DNA from: Pandoraea fibrosis
Lineage (GTDB): Bacteria; Pseudomonadota; Gammaproteobacteria; Burkholderiales; Burkholderiaceae
Reading direction: 5' to 3'
Assembly: GCF_000807775.2 (NCBI RefSeq)
Contig: NZ_CP047385.1
Coordinates: 1,054,001-1,118,000 of the forward strand
DNA: 64,000 bases
How positions within the stretch are numbered: the stretch's first letter is position 1; every line of letters begins with the position of its first letter. The position numbers were made by a program, and so were the translations under genes. The notes beneath the pieces were generated by a model. The model ran no database searches. It saw only the letters and a list, made by a program, of their open reading frames with translations, and had not been told where the DNA came from. Of the stretch, positions 17,489-26,673 are shown in pieces.

Positions 17489-17589
17489 GATCTGTCCTGA
17501 GAAAACTGGGTCGATGACTCAAGATAGACCAGCGATATTGCGCTGACTAGCCGTACAATCGTGGATGACTTGTTGAGGAATTCAGGATA

Positions 17590-18522
17590 ATGAGAACGTC
17601 AGGCCTTGCGGAACTGGAAGCGGTCATGGCGGTTGCGCGTCATCGGAGTTTCCGTGCGGCAGCGACCGAGTTGGGGGTATCGACGTCGGCACTCAGTCAT
17701 CAGGTGGCAGCGCTTGAAGCCCGTATCGGCGTGCGACTCTTCAACCGAACGACCCGCAGCGTCTCGCTCTCCGAGGCGGGCACGCAGTTCGTGGCCAGCA
17801 TCGCGCCAGCGCTGTCGACCATCCAGACAGCGCTAGACGACGCCGGTACTTTTCGCGATACCCCGTCCGGCACGCTGCGCATCAATACGTCGGTGGGCGC
17901 AGCTCATCAGGTGATGCCGTTGCTCTTCGAATTCTCCGCACGCTATCCCGACGTGAAGCTCGACCTCGTAACGGAGGGGCGTCTGATCGATATCGTTGTC
18001 GACGGCTTCGACGCAGGCATTCGTCTCATGGAAATCGTGCCGCAGGACATGATCGCGGTGCCGTTCGGCGACCGGCAGCGGTTCGCGGTGGTCGGCAGCC
18101 CGGCGTACTTCGCCCGTCATCCGCCGCCGCGCACACCGGCGGATCTGCGCGAACACCAATGCATTCGAAGCCGCATGCCGAGCGGCGCCATCTACCAATG
18201 GGAGTTCGAGCGGCACGGCGAGATGTTGCGCGTCGATGGCAGGGGCTCGATCACGCTCGACGATGCGAGTCTGATGCTCCGGGCCGCCCGTGCGGGTGTC
18301 GGTCTGGCCTACCTGACGGAGTGGAACGTGCGCGACGATCTGGCGGCCGGCACTCTCGTGAGAGTGCTCGAAGCGTGGACACCGCCGCTCGACGGATTGG
18401 CACTCTACTATCCGGGCCGCCGCCACGTTCCCGCCGCCCTGCGCGCGTTGATCGATGTGATCCGCGAACGTGCCGACGCCGAGCGCGCGCCTGCGCCCCG
18501 CAAAGGGCGAGGTCGTGCGTAG
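17590..18522 (+). CDS. LysR-family transcriptional regulator
   Basis: A 310-aa regulator with the N-terminal winged helix of LysR proteins (residues 1-62: E-L-E-A-V-M-A-V-A, R-S-F-R-A-A-A-T-E-L, S-A-L-S-H-Q-V-A-A-L-E, R-L-F-N-R-T-T-R) and a two-lobed periplasmic-binding-like effector domain (about 90-295). AGGA lies just upstream of the ATG, and TACAAT in the short divergent region is a fair -10 candidate. It is transcribed away from the aldehyde dehydrogenase with 101 bp between the start codons, the usual LysR regulator/target layout. Confidence 0.93.
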   Translation: MRTSGLAELEAVMAVARHRSFRAAATELGVSTSALSHQVAALEARIGVRLFNRTTRSVSLSEAGTQFVASIAPALSTIQTALDDAGTFRDTPSGTLRINTSVGAAHQVMPLLFEFSARYPDVKLDLVTEGRLIDIVVDGFDAGIRLMEIVPQDMIAVPFGDRQRFAVVGSPAYFARHPPPRTPADLREHQCIRSRMPSGAIYQWEFERHGEMLRVDGRGSITLDDASLMLRAARAGVGLAYLTEWNVRDDLAAGTLVRVLEAWTPPLDGLALYYPGRRHVPAALRALIDVIRERADAERAPAPRKGRGRA

Positions 18523-18531
18523 CGACGGGGA

Positions 18532-18933
18532 TCACCGCCCGGGGATGATCGGTGCCGGCGGCGGGGTGGCAGGCCGTTGCGGCGTCGCCGAATTCCCGAA
18601 CGCGTTTCCCATGCGCTGAGACGTCGCGCTCCAGTTGAACTGGCCGCCGATCTGATTGCTCGGCTTGTTGGCGATGTCTTCCGATTCCAGGCCGGGCGCC
18701 CGTCCGCCCGCGAGCGGGCTCGACGCCGGCTGTAACTGATTCGTCAGACAGTCATACGACGGCGAGCGCTGTCCATTCACTTCCACATCGACACAGCCGG
18801 CTCGCGTGCGCGAAGCCTCGTCGGCGGCGCTCACGTGCCCAATTGCGCCGAGCGTCAATGCAAGGACGCTTGCTATCGATGCACCTGACACCATCGCGGG
18901 TGCACGAAATCCCCAAGTGTTCTCTGCCTTCAT
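18532..18933 (-). CDS. Small secreted protein, unknown function
   Basis: The ATG at 18933 with GGGGAG 8 nt upstream gives 133 aa; the open frame reaches further upstream but lacks a good start. Residues 1-35 form a signal peptide with a hydrophobic core and a V-S-A boundary. The mature part has two cysteines (C-V-D-V-E-V-N-G and Y-D-C-L, a likely disulphide pair), then a Gln/Asn/Pro-rich tail ending in P-P-P-A-P-I-I-P. Small proteins with this C..YxC pattern occur in Burkholderiales next to transport genes, but no function is known to me. It converges with the LysR gene and is divergent from the two-partner secretion locus. Confidence 0.65.
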   Translation of the reverse strand: MKAENTWGFRAPAMVSGASIASVLALTLGAIGHVSAADEASRTRAGCVDVEVNGQRSPSYDCLTNQLQPASSPLAGGRAPGLESEDIANKPSNQIGGQFNWSATSQRMGNAFGNSATPQRPATPPPAPIIPGR

Positions 18934-19012
18934 GGCATGTCTCCCCGTCAAAAATGTCAGGCCGTCCATCAGGACTCCGACCCAACAAGCATACGTCAGT
19001 CCTGCCGTTTTT

Positions 19013-19032
19013 CGAGAAAGATGAATTTCTCG
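19013..19032. repeat. 7-bp inverted repeat upstream of the TpsB-like gene
   Basis: CGAGAAA and TTTCTCG flank a 6-nt spacer in the 293-bp region between the small secreted protein and the TpsB-like gene. It could be an operator; the flanking T-run is on the wrong side for a terminator. Confidence 0.3.
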
Positions 19033-19226
19033 TGACAAACGTTAGTCGGCCGCGTTCCCGGACGTCTAGGTATCCGTATTCGTGAGGAATGTCGACACGG
19101 ATTGCGTGCGGCCGGGCGATTCCAGCGGTGTTTGGGTAAGCACAGGAAATCGCTGATAAGCGCCAGGCCACCGGGGGCACTGCATCGGGCAGAGCCGCGT
19201 CGACCTAACAAAGCAGAGTCTTCTAT

Positions 19227-20912
19227 ATGCGTTTGATGAAATCGAACCGGCCGTGGCTGCGCTGGGCGGCAGTGTGCGCAGTCACGTTGGGGGGAACCGT
19301 TCATGGCGTTGCGATGGCTCAGGAAGCCAACGCCGCTCGGTCGGACAACGCGCCTGCGGTCAAGCCGCAGGCAGGCGCAGCAGAATTGGCGCCAGCGAAG
19401 GAAAAGTCTGCCGAAGCGCAGAAGCCAGTCAATATCAACGAGTACGTTGTGCGCGGCAATACCGTGCTCGACGTGCGCACAATCGAAAAGGCGGTCACAC
19501 CGTATCTCGGGCCGAACCGCACGCTCGCCGACATCGAAGCGGCACGCGATGCCTTGCTCGCGGCCTATCAGGCCAAGGGCTACCAGTCGGTGTACGTGGA
19601 TCTGCCGGAGCAACAGGTCACCGGCGGCATCGTGTATCTGAAGGTGAGCGAGACCAAGCTGGGACGTCTGCGTGTGGTCGGCTCGGAATACCACTCGCCG
19701 CGCGAGGTGCGCGATCGCGTGCCGTCGCTGGCCGAGGGCAAGGTGCCGGACTTCAACGCCGCCCAGGCGGAACTCACGGCCCTGAACCGTACCGGCGAGC
19801 AACAGGTAGTGCCGCTCGTCAAGCAAGGCGCCGTGCCCGGCACGATGGACGTCGATCTCAAGGTCGAGGACACCAACCCGTGGCGGGCCAGCCTCAGCCT
19901 GAACAACGACCGCAGCGCCGATACGAAGCCGCTGCGCATGCTCGCCTCGGTGGGCTACGACAACCTGTGGCAACTCGGCCATCGCGTGTCGATGAGCTTC
20001 TTCGGCGCGCCGCAAGACTTCAGCCAGAGCAAGGTCTGGTCGGGATCGTATGTGGCGCCGTTGGGCGCTTCGCCGTGGACCCTCGAACTCAATGGCTATC
20101 AATCGGACAGCAACGTCGCCACCACCGGCGGTACCACGGTGCTCGGCAAGGGCCACGCGATCGGCCTGAAGACGACGTACACGCTGCCGGATACCGGTGC
20201 CTGGTACCACGCCTTCAGTGTGGGCGTGGACTTCAAGGACAACACGGAAACCACGCGCTTCGGCACCGCCGGCGATGTGGTGCCGCTCAAGTACGCACCG
20301 ATCACGCTCGGTTACAGCGGCTTCTATCAGGACGAAGACCTGAGCGCCGGGCTGAATACGTCGATCGTCTCGGGCATGTCGAGTTTCCTTGGTTATGGCA
20401 GCAGTCCTGCCCAGTTCGATGCGAAGCGCTACAAGGCCTCGCCGAGCTTCATGGTGCTGCGCGCCGATGCGAACGGGACTTACACGTTCAGCGGCGGCTG
20501 GCAACTTTCGGCGCGCGTGGCCACGCAGATGACCGATTCGCCCCTGATCTCGAACGAACAACTGGCAGGTGGCGGCATGAACTCGGTGCGCGGCTACCTC
20601 TCGGCCGAGGCGACGGGCGACTACGGCGTGGTGGGTTCCATCGAATGGCGCACGCCACCGATCCCGCTGCTGGGACCGGTCGTCTCGAACTGGCGCGCCT
20701 ACGCGTTCTTCGATGGCGCGCGACTGGGGCTGCGCGACGCGTTGCCCGAGCAGACGTCGCGGTACTCGCTGGCGTCGGTCGGCGTGGGCTCGTCGCTGCG
20801 GCTGACCTCGCACGTGACGGGCCGCGTCGATGCCGCGTATCCGCTGACCAACGGGCCGCGCACGGAGCGCTACAAGCCGCGACTGAACTTCAGCGTCACG
20901 GCAACTTATTGA
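19227..20912 (+). CDS. Two-partner secretion outer-membrane transporter (TpsB, ShlB/FhaC family)
   Basis: A 561-aa outer-membrane protein. A signal peptide ends near A-M-A-Q at residue 32. Residues about 68-145 form a POTRA domain (I-N-E-Y-V-V-R-G-N-T-V-L, then G-Y-x-S-V-Y-V), followed by a second POTRA-like part and a 16-stranded barrel. V-R-G-Y at 454-457 in the sixth-loop region is the conserved VRGY/F tetrad of the Omp85/TpsB superfamily, and the chain ends in an aromatic residue (Tyr) as barrel proteins do. It should export the giant TpsA protein encoded at the far end of this locus. The position of the partner, about 9 kb downstream, is unusual because TpsA and TpsB genes are normally adjacent. 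It starts the ExbB-ExbD-TonB gene set. Confidence 0.93.
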   Translation: MRLMKSNRPWLRWAAVCAVTLGGTVHGVAMAQEANAARSDNAPAVKPQAGAAELAPAKEKSAEAQKPVNINEYVVRGNTVLDVRTIEKAVTPYLGPNRTLADIEAARDALLAAYQAKGYQSVYVDLPEQQVTGGIVYLKVSETKLGRLRVVGSEYHSPREVRDRVPSLAEGKVPDFNAAQAELTALNRTGEQQVVPLVKQGAVPGTMDVDLKVEDTNPWRASLSLNNDRSADTKPLRMLASVGYDNLWQLGHRVSMSFFGAPQDFSQSKVWSGSYVAPLGASPWTLELNGYQSDSNVATTGGTTVLGKGHAIGLKTTYTLPDTGAWYHAFSVGVDFKDNTETTRFGTAGDVVPLKYAPITLGYSGFYQDEDLSAGLNTSIVSGMSSFLGYGSSPAQFDAKRYKASPSFMVLRADANGTYTFSGGWQLSARVATQMTDSPLISNEQLAGGGMNSVRGYLSAEATGDYGVVGSIEWRTPPIPLLGPVVSNWRAYAFFDGARLGLRDALPEQTSRYSLASVGVGSSLRLTSHVTGRVDAAYPLTNGPRTERYKPRLNFSVTATY

Positions 20913-21037
20913 GCGGATGGCGCGACCTGCCGGCGACCCGAAAACGATCCTTCCGAATTTCACGACACAACATTCACGACCTGATGCCCGATGCGCCAAT
21001 TCAACGCATCGGGCGGCATAAACGGAGAAATACAGCC

Positions 21038-22810
21038 ATGCGACGCATTCTTCCATTCCTGCTTGCGCTGATCGGCACGCTGATGCCGGTGCTCGCGCAC
21101 GCCTGGTGGCAACCGGATTGGGCGTACCGCAAGCCGATCACCATCGATGTCGGCCCGCAAGGCGGCAACATCGCGGGCGACGCCGGCCGTGTGCCGATGC
21201 TGCTGCGCTTGCATACGGGTAACTTCAGCTTCGAAGGCGTGAACGAGACCGGGGCCGATCTGCGCTTCGTGGCCGCCGACGACAAGACCGTTCTCAATCA
21301 CCAGATCGAGCAATTCGATCCGGTGCTGGGCATTGCGCTCGTGTGGGTCGATGTGCCCGCCGTGAGCGCAGGCGCCAAGCAACAGGTCTGGATGTACTAC
21401 GGCAACCGTAAGGCACCTGCGGCCGGCAACGGCCAGCGCGTGTTCGACCCGGATTACACCGCCGTGTATCACTTTGGCGAATCGAATGTGCCGGCACGCG
21501 ACACGACCGCTTACGGCAACAACAGTCAGAACCCGGTCGTCACGCTTGACGGCGCGATCATCGGCAAGGGGGCGCAAGTGGGCGCTTCGCCGATCGTGTT
21601 GCCGGCCTCGCCGTCGCTCGCGCTCGCCGCAGGCAGCCCGTTCACGTTCTCGGCCTGGGTGCGCCCGGAGAAGCTGGGCGCGAACGAAGCGATTTACGTG
21701 CGCCGCGACGGCGCCAACGATCTCGTGATCGGCGTCGATCAGGGGGTGCCGTTCGTGCAGGTGGGCGCTCAGCGCAGCCAGCCGGGTCAACCGATTCAGG
21801 CCGGTCAGTGGTCGCATCTGGCAGTCACGGCAGATGGCAAGTCGGTCACGCTTTACGTCGGCGGTCACGCGGCCACGACGCTCGCGCTCGCACTGCCCGC
21901 CCTGAACTCGCCGACGATCATCGGCGGCGACGCCGATGGCGCCACCGGTGGCCTCGCCCGCTTCTCGGGGGCTGTGGACGAAGTGCATCTCTCGAAGGTC
22001 GCGCGCAGCGCCGCACTGCTGCAAACGGACGCCGTCTCGCAAGGTGCCGAATCGCGTCTGATCGCCTTCGGTCCAGACGAGCAGCAAGCCGGCAAGAGCC
22101 ACTTCGGTTTCATCCTCGCGGCCATGCCGGTCGACGCCTGGGTAGTGGTCTGTGTGCTGGGCCTGATGGCGTTGGTCTCGTGGATCATCATGATCACGAA
22201 AGGCCGTAGCTACGCTGCAAAGGCGCGCGCCAACAGTGCCTTCATGACGCAATTTCGCGAAGCCTCGGGCGCACCGCTCGACCAGATTGCGCGCACGAAT
22301 CGCGTGCCGGAGGACGTGCGCGACCAATCGCCGCTGTGGCGACTGTACGAGGTTGCGCTCGGCGAATTGCATCGCCGTCACGAACTGGGCTACGACACGA
22401 GCGCGGTCTCGGACGCGACCATCAGCGCCATTCGCGCGTCGATGGACGGTGCGATGGTGCGCGAAGTCGAAGACATGAGCAAACGCATGAACTGGCTGTC
22501 GACGTCGATTGAAGGGGCGCCGTATGTCGGTCTGTTCGGCACCGTGATCGGGATCATGCTGGTGTTCGTCGTGGCGGCCATGGCGGGCGCGGTGGACATC
22601 AACTCGGTAGCACCGGGCATGGCCGCTGCACTGCTGTGTACGGCTGCCGGTCTCGGCGTGGCGATTCCCGCACTGTTCGGCTACAACTGGCTGGTGTCGC
22701 GCTCGGATGCGCTCTCCGCCGACATGGCCGTGTTCGTCGACGAGTTCACGACCCGCCTTGCCGAAGAGCAGGGCGAAGGCCGCCGTCAGCCCGTGCTGCA
22801 ACGCGCCTGA
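21038..22810 (+). CDS. ExbB-type proton channel fused to periplasmic DUF2341/LamG-like domains
   Basis: A 590-aa fusion with a start at ATG 21038 (GGAGAA upstream). A signal peptide (1-22, A-H-A boundary) is followed by a DUF2341-like module (about 23-135, with W-V-D-V-P and W-M-Y-Y-G-N) and a concanavalin/LamG-like beta-sandwich (about 145-325, with F-T-F-S-A-W-V-R-P and W-S-H-L-A-V-T). The membrane part begins near 357; the second segment carries the MotA/TolQ/ExbB motif G-A-P-Y-V-G-L-F-G-T-V-I-G-I (about 493-508) and the third lies at about 527-555. The protein thus joins a likely ligand- or glycan-binding periplasmic head to the proton channel that energises TonB. ExbD follows after 12 bp and TonB after that, so a dedicated motor is encoded here. 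Confidence 0.92.
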   Translation: MRRILPFLLALIGTLMPVLAHAWWQPDWAYRKPITIDVGPQGGNIAGDAGRVPMLLRLHTGNFSFEGVNETGADLRFVAADDKTVLNHQIEQFDPVLGIALVWVDVPAVSAGAKQQVWMYYGNRKAPAAGNGQRVFDPDYTAVYHFGESNVPARDTTAYGNNSQNPVVTLDGAIIGKGAQVGASPIVLPASPSLALAAGSPFTFSAWVRPEKLGANEAIYVRRDGANDLVIGVDQGVPFVQVGAQRSQPGQPIQAGQWSHLAVTADGKSVTLYVGGHAATTLALALPALNSPTIIGGDADGATGGLARFSGAVDEVHLSKVARSAALLQTDAVSQGAESRLIAFGPDEQQAGKSHFGFILAAMPVDAWVVVCVLGLMALVSWIIMITKGRSYAAKARANSAFMTQFREASGAPLDQIARTNRVPEDVRDQSPLWRLYEVALGELHRRHELGYDTSAVSDATISAIRASMDGAMVREVEDMSKRMNWLSTSIEGAPYVGLFGTVIGIMLVFVVAAMAGAVDINSVAPGMAAALLCTAAGLGVAIPALFGYNWLVSRSDALSADMAVFVDEFTTRLAEEQGEGRRQPVLQRA

Positions 22811-22822
22811 CGAGGACGAATC

Positions 22823-23233
22823 ATGGCAAACGCAATGCGATTCGCGGCGAAGAAGCGCGCAGGTGGCATCAACATCACGCCGTTCGTCGACGTGCTGCTG
22901 GTGGTGCTGGTGATCTTCATTCTCACGAGTAACGCCAGTATTCCCGGCATCAAGGTCGATCTCCCGAAGGCCAGCTCGTCGGTGGCGCTCGAAAAACCGA
23001 AGACGAAGGCGATCACGGTCGATAACACCGGGCAGGTGTTTCTCGATGCCTATCCGGTGACGCTGACCGAGCTTGAGGATCGCTTGCGCACGGAAAAGGC
23101 GGTCACACCCGACTTCCCGGTGATCGTGCGCGGCGACGCGCAGGTGCAGTACGCCAAGGTTGTCGAAGTGCTCGACCTGCTGCGCCGGATCGATCTCAAC
23201 CAGGTCGGCCTCGTGACCGGCAAGCCGCAGTAA
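22823..23233 (+). CDS. exbD: ExbD-family protein of the two-partner secretion locus
   Basis: A 136-aa single-span protein. Residues 16-36 read I-N-I-T-P-F-V-D-V-L-L-V-V-L-V-I-F with the proton-path Asp23, then a periplasmic domain of about 90 residues. It lies 12 bp after the ExbB fusion and 10 bp before the TonB gene. It is clearly different in sequence from the two ExbD proteins near 4-5 kb, showing that the window encodes two separate TonB motors. Confidence 0.95.
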   Translation: MANAMRFAAKKRAGGINITPFVDVLLVVLVIFILTSNASIPGIKVDLPKASSSVALEKPKTKAITVDNTGQVFLDAYPVTLTELEDRLRTEKAVTPDFPVIVRGDAQVQYAKVVEVLDLLRRIDLNQVGLVTGKPQ

Positions 23234-23243
23234 GGAGCGCAGC

Positions 23244-23969
23244 GTGAAACCTCGCGATTTCGCGTCTAGCCCCGTGCGGCCCGCCGCCAGGCCGCCCAGT
23301 CCGGCGCTCGCGCTGTTGCGCCGGCGTGGCGCACTGATCGTTGGCGGCCTCGTCGTGCTCGGACTGATCGCCCTTTTCTGGCACTTGCTCACGGACAAGG
23401 CCAGCATGCGTCGCGAGGTCAACACCCCGCCGATGCTCATGCTGCCGCCGCCTCCGCCGCCCCCGCCGCCGCAGGAGAAACCGCCCGAGCCGCAGCCGGA
23501 GAAGATCAAGCCGGAAGTCGTCGAGCCGAAGCCGGCCGACCCTGTAGAGCCTCCGAAGGACGACACGCCGCCGAGCCCGACCAAGGATCTGGGCGATGCC
23601 GTGACGATCAATGGCGACGCGCAGGCCGGTACCGATGCGTTCGGCATCGGCGCGGGCAGCGGCGGCGGCATGACCGGTGGCGGGGGGGGATTGGGTAGCC
23701 GCTCGTATAGCGCGTGGCTGGCGAGTTCGCTGCAACAGGCGTTCGGGCGCGATCAACGCACTCGCACGCTGGCCTTCGACGACGTGCGCATCGATCTCTG
23801 GCTCGACGCCGACGGACGCGCCACACGCGCCCAGTTGGTACGGGGCACCGGTAACGCGGCGATTGACGATGCGGTGCTCGCGATGTTGCGCGACTTCCAT
23901 GCAGAAGAGAAGCCGCCTGCATCGTTGCGCTACCCGCTGTCGATGAGCATTCGGGGGCGCAGGCCATGA
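23244..23969 (+). CDS. tonB: TonB-family energy transducer of the two-partner secretion locus
   Basis: A 241-aa protein starting with GTG 23244 (AAGGAG 8 nt upstream). A single membrane anchor (about 30-52) is followed by a periplasmic spacer with a run of nine prolines and many Lys-Pro/Glu-Pro pairs, a glycine-rich link, and a C-terminal TonB domain (about 150-241, S-Y-S-A-W-L-A-S-S-L, D-V-R-I-D-L-W-L-D-A-D-G-R, Y-P-L-S-M-S). It should be driven by the preceding ExbB fusion and ExbD. Its likely outer-membrane target is not a classical receptor, because none is encoded here; the TpsB protein, the porin or the barrel-less STN protein are candidates. Confidence 0.9.
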   Translation: MKPRDFASSPVRPAARPPSPALALLRRRGALIVGGLVVLGLIALFWHLLTDKASMRREVNTPPMLMLPPPPPPPPPQEKPPEPQPEKIKPEVVEPKPADPVEPPKDDTPPSPTKDLGDAVTINGDAQAGTDAFGIGAGSGGGMTGGGGGLGSRSYSAWLASSLQQAFGRDQRTRTLAFDDVRIDLWLDADGRATRAQLVRGTGNAAIDDAVLAMLRDFHAEEKPPASLRYPLSMSIRGRRP

Positions 23970-25828
23970 CGCGCACTACGGCGTCCGACACGCCACACAT
24001 GCCGCAATCAGGACTTCCTTTTTACGCAAAAGTCACACACAAAATGAAAGCACTGGAACGTATGACCGACGCTCTCGCGCACCGACGTGCGCCTCGCGCA
24101 GCGGGCACCGCAGGCGCGGTGGCACTGGCGCTCGCGCTGCTGGGCGCCACGAGCCTGGCCCATGCACAGGCGCAGCCCGCCCCGAAAGATACCGCCATGG
24201 TCAAGCTGATCCGTGGTCTCATCAAGAGCGGCGCGATCGACAAGACCACCGGCGAAGCCCTTCTGGCACAAGCGGAGACGGAAGCCTACGCGGCATCGGC
24301 GGCAGCGCAGAAGGCGGCCGCCGCACCTGCCGTGGCGGCGGCGGCCGTGCCCGGAGGCGAGCCGGGCGACGTGCGCGTCCCGTACATCTCGCAGACCACG
24401 CGCGATCAGATTCGCGACGAGGTGAAGAACGAAGTGATGGCGCAAGCGAAGACGGAGGGCTGGGCTGCGCCGAACGAAACGCCGGAGTGGACCAAGCGCA
24501 TTCACATCGAAGGCGACTTCCGCCTGCGCAACGAATCGCGCTTCTATTCGAGCAGCAACACGAACACGCAGATCGACTGGGCGCAGATCAACAAGGGCAA
24601 TGGTTTCGACGTCAATTCGAACACCAATCTGACGCTCCCGCCGCTGCTCAATACCACGCAGAACCGCACCAACCAGTTCCGTGCCCGTGCACGCTTCGGC
24701 ATCTTCGCTGACGTGTCCGAGCAGGTGAAGGCGGGGGTGAGACTGGCCAGCAGCAACGACGACAGCCCGGTGTCGACCAACTCCACGCTCGGTGGCGGTC
24801 TGAACAAGAAGAGCGTGTGGCTTGACCAGATGTGGATGTCGTATCAGCCGTTCGACTGGATGAAGATCACGGGCGGGCGCTTCACGCCGCCCTATGTCAC
24901 CTCCGACATGCTGTTCTCGAACGACCTGAACATCGACGGCATTGCCGCGCAGTTCAACAAGGTGCTGCCGCAGAACCCGAACGTCGAACTGTTCGGCTCG
25001 CTCGGCTTCATCCCGCTGGAGTACTCGGGCGACAACTCGCCGTCGAACAGCCAGAGCAAGATGTCGAGCCAGACCAAGTGGATGCTCGGCACGCAGTTCG
25101 GTGCGAACTGGAAGCTCGACTCGAAGAACAGCTTGCGCGGCACGCTGGGGTACTTCGACTTCCGCAACATCACGGGTCAACTGTCGTCGCCTTGCGCGCT
25201 GTATGCAGGCCAGACGAGCTGCGATTCGGACTGGTCGCGTCCGGCGTTCATGCAGAAGGGCAACACGCTCATGCTGCTGCGTAACATCGCGCTCAACCCG
25301 CTCGATCCGGCCAATACGGCACAGCCGCAGTACGTCGGCTACGCCTCGAAGTTCCAACTGCTCGACTTGTCGGCCCGTTGGGACACGATGCTGGCCGGGC
25401 GCTATCCGCTGCGCTTCGACGTGAACTACATCCGCAACCTGGCCTACAACGAAGGCGAGATGTGGGCACGTGCGAACGGTGGCATCGTGAACAACTTCGG
25501 CGCGGGCGATGCAACGCGCGCCAACTTCAAGAGCGGTCCGAACGCCTACCTGTTCCAGGCGACCTTTGGCAAGCCGGTCATGGCGTCGCGCGGCGACTGG
25601 AACGTGTTGTTCGGTTACAAGCGTATCGAGCCGGATGCCGTGCCCGATGCCTACAACGACTCGACGTTCCACGGCGGTGGCACGAACGCGAAGGGTTACT
25701 ACATCGGGGCTTCGTATGCCTTCGACAAGAACGCATGGCTCTCGGGCCGCTGGCTTTCGACGAAGGAAGTCTATGGTGCGCCGCTGTCGATCGACACGTT
25801 GCAGATCGAAGTCAACGCGCGATTCTAA
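23966..25828 (+). CDS. Large putative porin
   Basis: A 620-aa protein whose ATG overlaps the tonB stop (ATGA at 23966-23969). A second ATG at 24044 would give 594 aa with a more normal signal peptide; in both cases the hydrophobic stretch ends at A-H-A-Q-A. The mature N-terminus (about 70-150) is alanine-rich and helical, probably a periplasmic coiled segment, and is followed by a beta-barrel of about 470 residues rich in alternating aromatic strands and ending in Phe, typical of outer-membrane insertion. It belongs to the putative porin type seen with ExbB/ExbD gene sets. Co-location with tonB suggests an energised outer-membrane function, which is inferred. Confidence 0.85.
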   Translation: MTRTTASDTPHMPQSGLPFYAKVTHKMKALERMTDALAHRRAPRAAGTAGAVALALALLGATSLAHAQAQPAPKDTAMVKLIRGLIKSGAIDKTTGEALLAQAETEAYAASAAAQKAAAAPAVAAAAVPGGEPGDVRVPYISQTTRDQIRDEVKNEVMAQAKTEGWAAPNETPEWTKRIHIEGDFRLRNESRFYSSSNTNTQIDWAQINKGNGFDVNSNTNLTLPPLLNTTQNRTNQFRARARFGIFADVSEQVKAGVRLASSNDDSPVSTNSTLGGGLNKKSVWLDQMWMSYQPFDWMKITGGRFTPPYVTSDMLFSNDLNIDGIAAQFNKVLPQNPNVELFGSLGFIPLEYSGDNSPSNSQSKMSSQTKWMLGTQFGANWKLDSKNSLRGTLGYFDFRNITGQLSSPCALYAGQTSCDSDWSRPAFMQKGNTLMLLRNIALNPLDPANTAQPQYVGYASKFQLLDLSARWDTMLAGRYPLRFDVNYIRNLAYNEGEMWARANGGIVNNFGAGDATRANFKSGPNAYLFQATFGKPVMASRGDWNVLFGYKRIEPDAVPDAYNDSTFHGGGTNAKGYYIGASYAFDKNAWLSGRWLSTKEVYGAPLSIDTLQIEVNARF

Positions 25829-25838
25829 GGAGGTGGTC

Positions 25839-26597
25839 ATGAGTCAACAGCCCTCGCGCGCGATGAAGCGTCTGGCCTCAGGTGTGGCCGCCGCGGTGCT
25901 GCTCGCCGTGTGCTCCGTCGCCACGGCACAGACGCCGCAGGGCGCGCCGAGTATGGAAGAGCGTCTGCGCACGCAATTGCGCAGCACGACCGAGCAACTC
26001 CAGCAGGCGAAGAACGAACTCGCCGCACTCAAGGCCGGCGGCGCCACCGCCGGCGCACCTGGCAAGGACTCGCCCGAGGCGCTGAAGAAGGCGCTGGACG
26101 AAGCCCAGCGGCAACTTGCCGCGGAGCGTCAGGCGCGCGAGCGTCTGTCGCAGGACGCCCGGGCTTCGCAATCGGAAGTGAAGGCGGTGGCCGACAAGGC
26201 CAACGTGCAGATTGCGCAGTACCGCAATGCCTACGACGAACTGCTCAGGCTCGCGCGTCAGGCCGATGCGCAGCGCAAGCATCTCGCCGACGAGACGGCG
26301 GCGCAGCGAGTCGCGCTCGCGATGTGCAAGGAGAAAAACGATCGCCTCTACGCCGTGGGACAGGAAATCCTGACGGCCTACGAGACGATGGATGTGGCGA
26401 CCGTGGTCGCCGCGCGTCAGCCGTTCGCTACGCAGACCCGCGTGAAGTACGAGCAAATCGCCCAGCAGTACGGCGACAAGCTGTACGAGGGCAAGTTCGA
26501 CGAGCAACAGGCCGCTGCCGCCATCGCTGCAAAGCCTGCCGAAACGGCAGCGTCGTCGGCACCGGCATCGGTTGCAGCACCGGCAGCATCGCAGTAA
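25839..26597 (+). CDS. Exported coiled-coil protein, unknown function
   Basis: A 252-aa protein with a near-perfect AAGGAGG ribosome site before the ATG at 25839. Residues 1-31 form a signal peptide (V-A-T-A-Q boundary). Residues about 38-165 are highly charged, Gln/Ala/Leu-rich heptads, predicted to form a long coiled coil; a single Cys lies in M-C-K-E-K-N near 166. The tail (about 215-252) is Ala/Ser/Pro-rich. It is likely periplasmic or surface-attached and could act as a scaffold for the secretion and TonB machinery. It has no recognisable catalytic motif. It is 10 bp from the porin gene and certainly in the same transcript. Confidence 0.8.
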   Translation: MSQQPSRAMKRLASGVAAAVLLAVCSVATAQTPQGAPSMEERLRTQLRSTTEQLQQAKNELAALKAGGATAGAPGKDSPEALKKALDEAQRQLAAERQARERLSQDARASQSEVKAVADKANVQIAQYRNAYDELLRLARQADAQRKHLADETAAQRVALAMCKEKNDRLYAVGQEILTAYETMDVATVVAARQPFATQTRVKYEQIAQQYGDKLYEGKFDEQQAAAAIAAKPAETAASSAPASVAAPAASQ

Positions 26598-26673
26598 TAC
26601 CGCGCGTGACGAGGGGGCGTGCACGGCGCACCTCGTCCTGAATTCGCATAACGATAGTTCGAGGATCACTGGC

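Noticed and set aside
19013..19040. Second Pho-box upstream of the TpsB-like gene (GTGACAA near 19033)
   Set aside because: Only one half-site is acceptable; the second repeat expected 11 bp away does not match.
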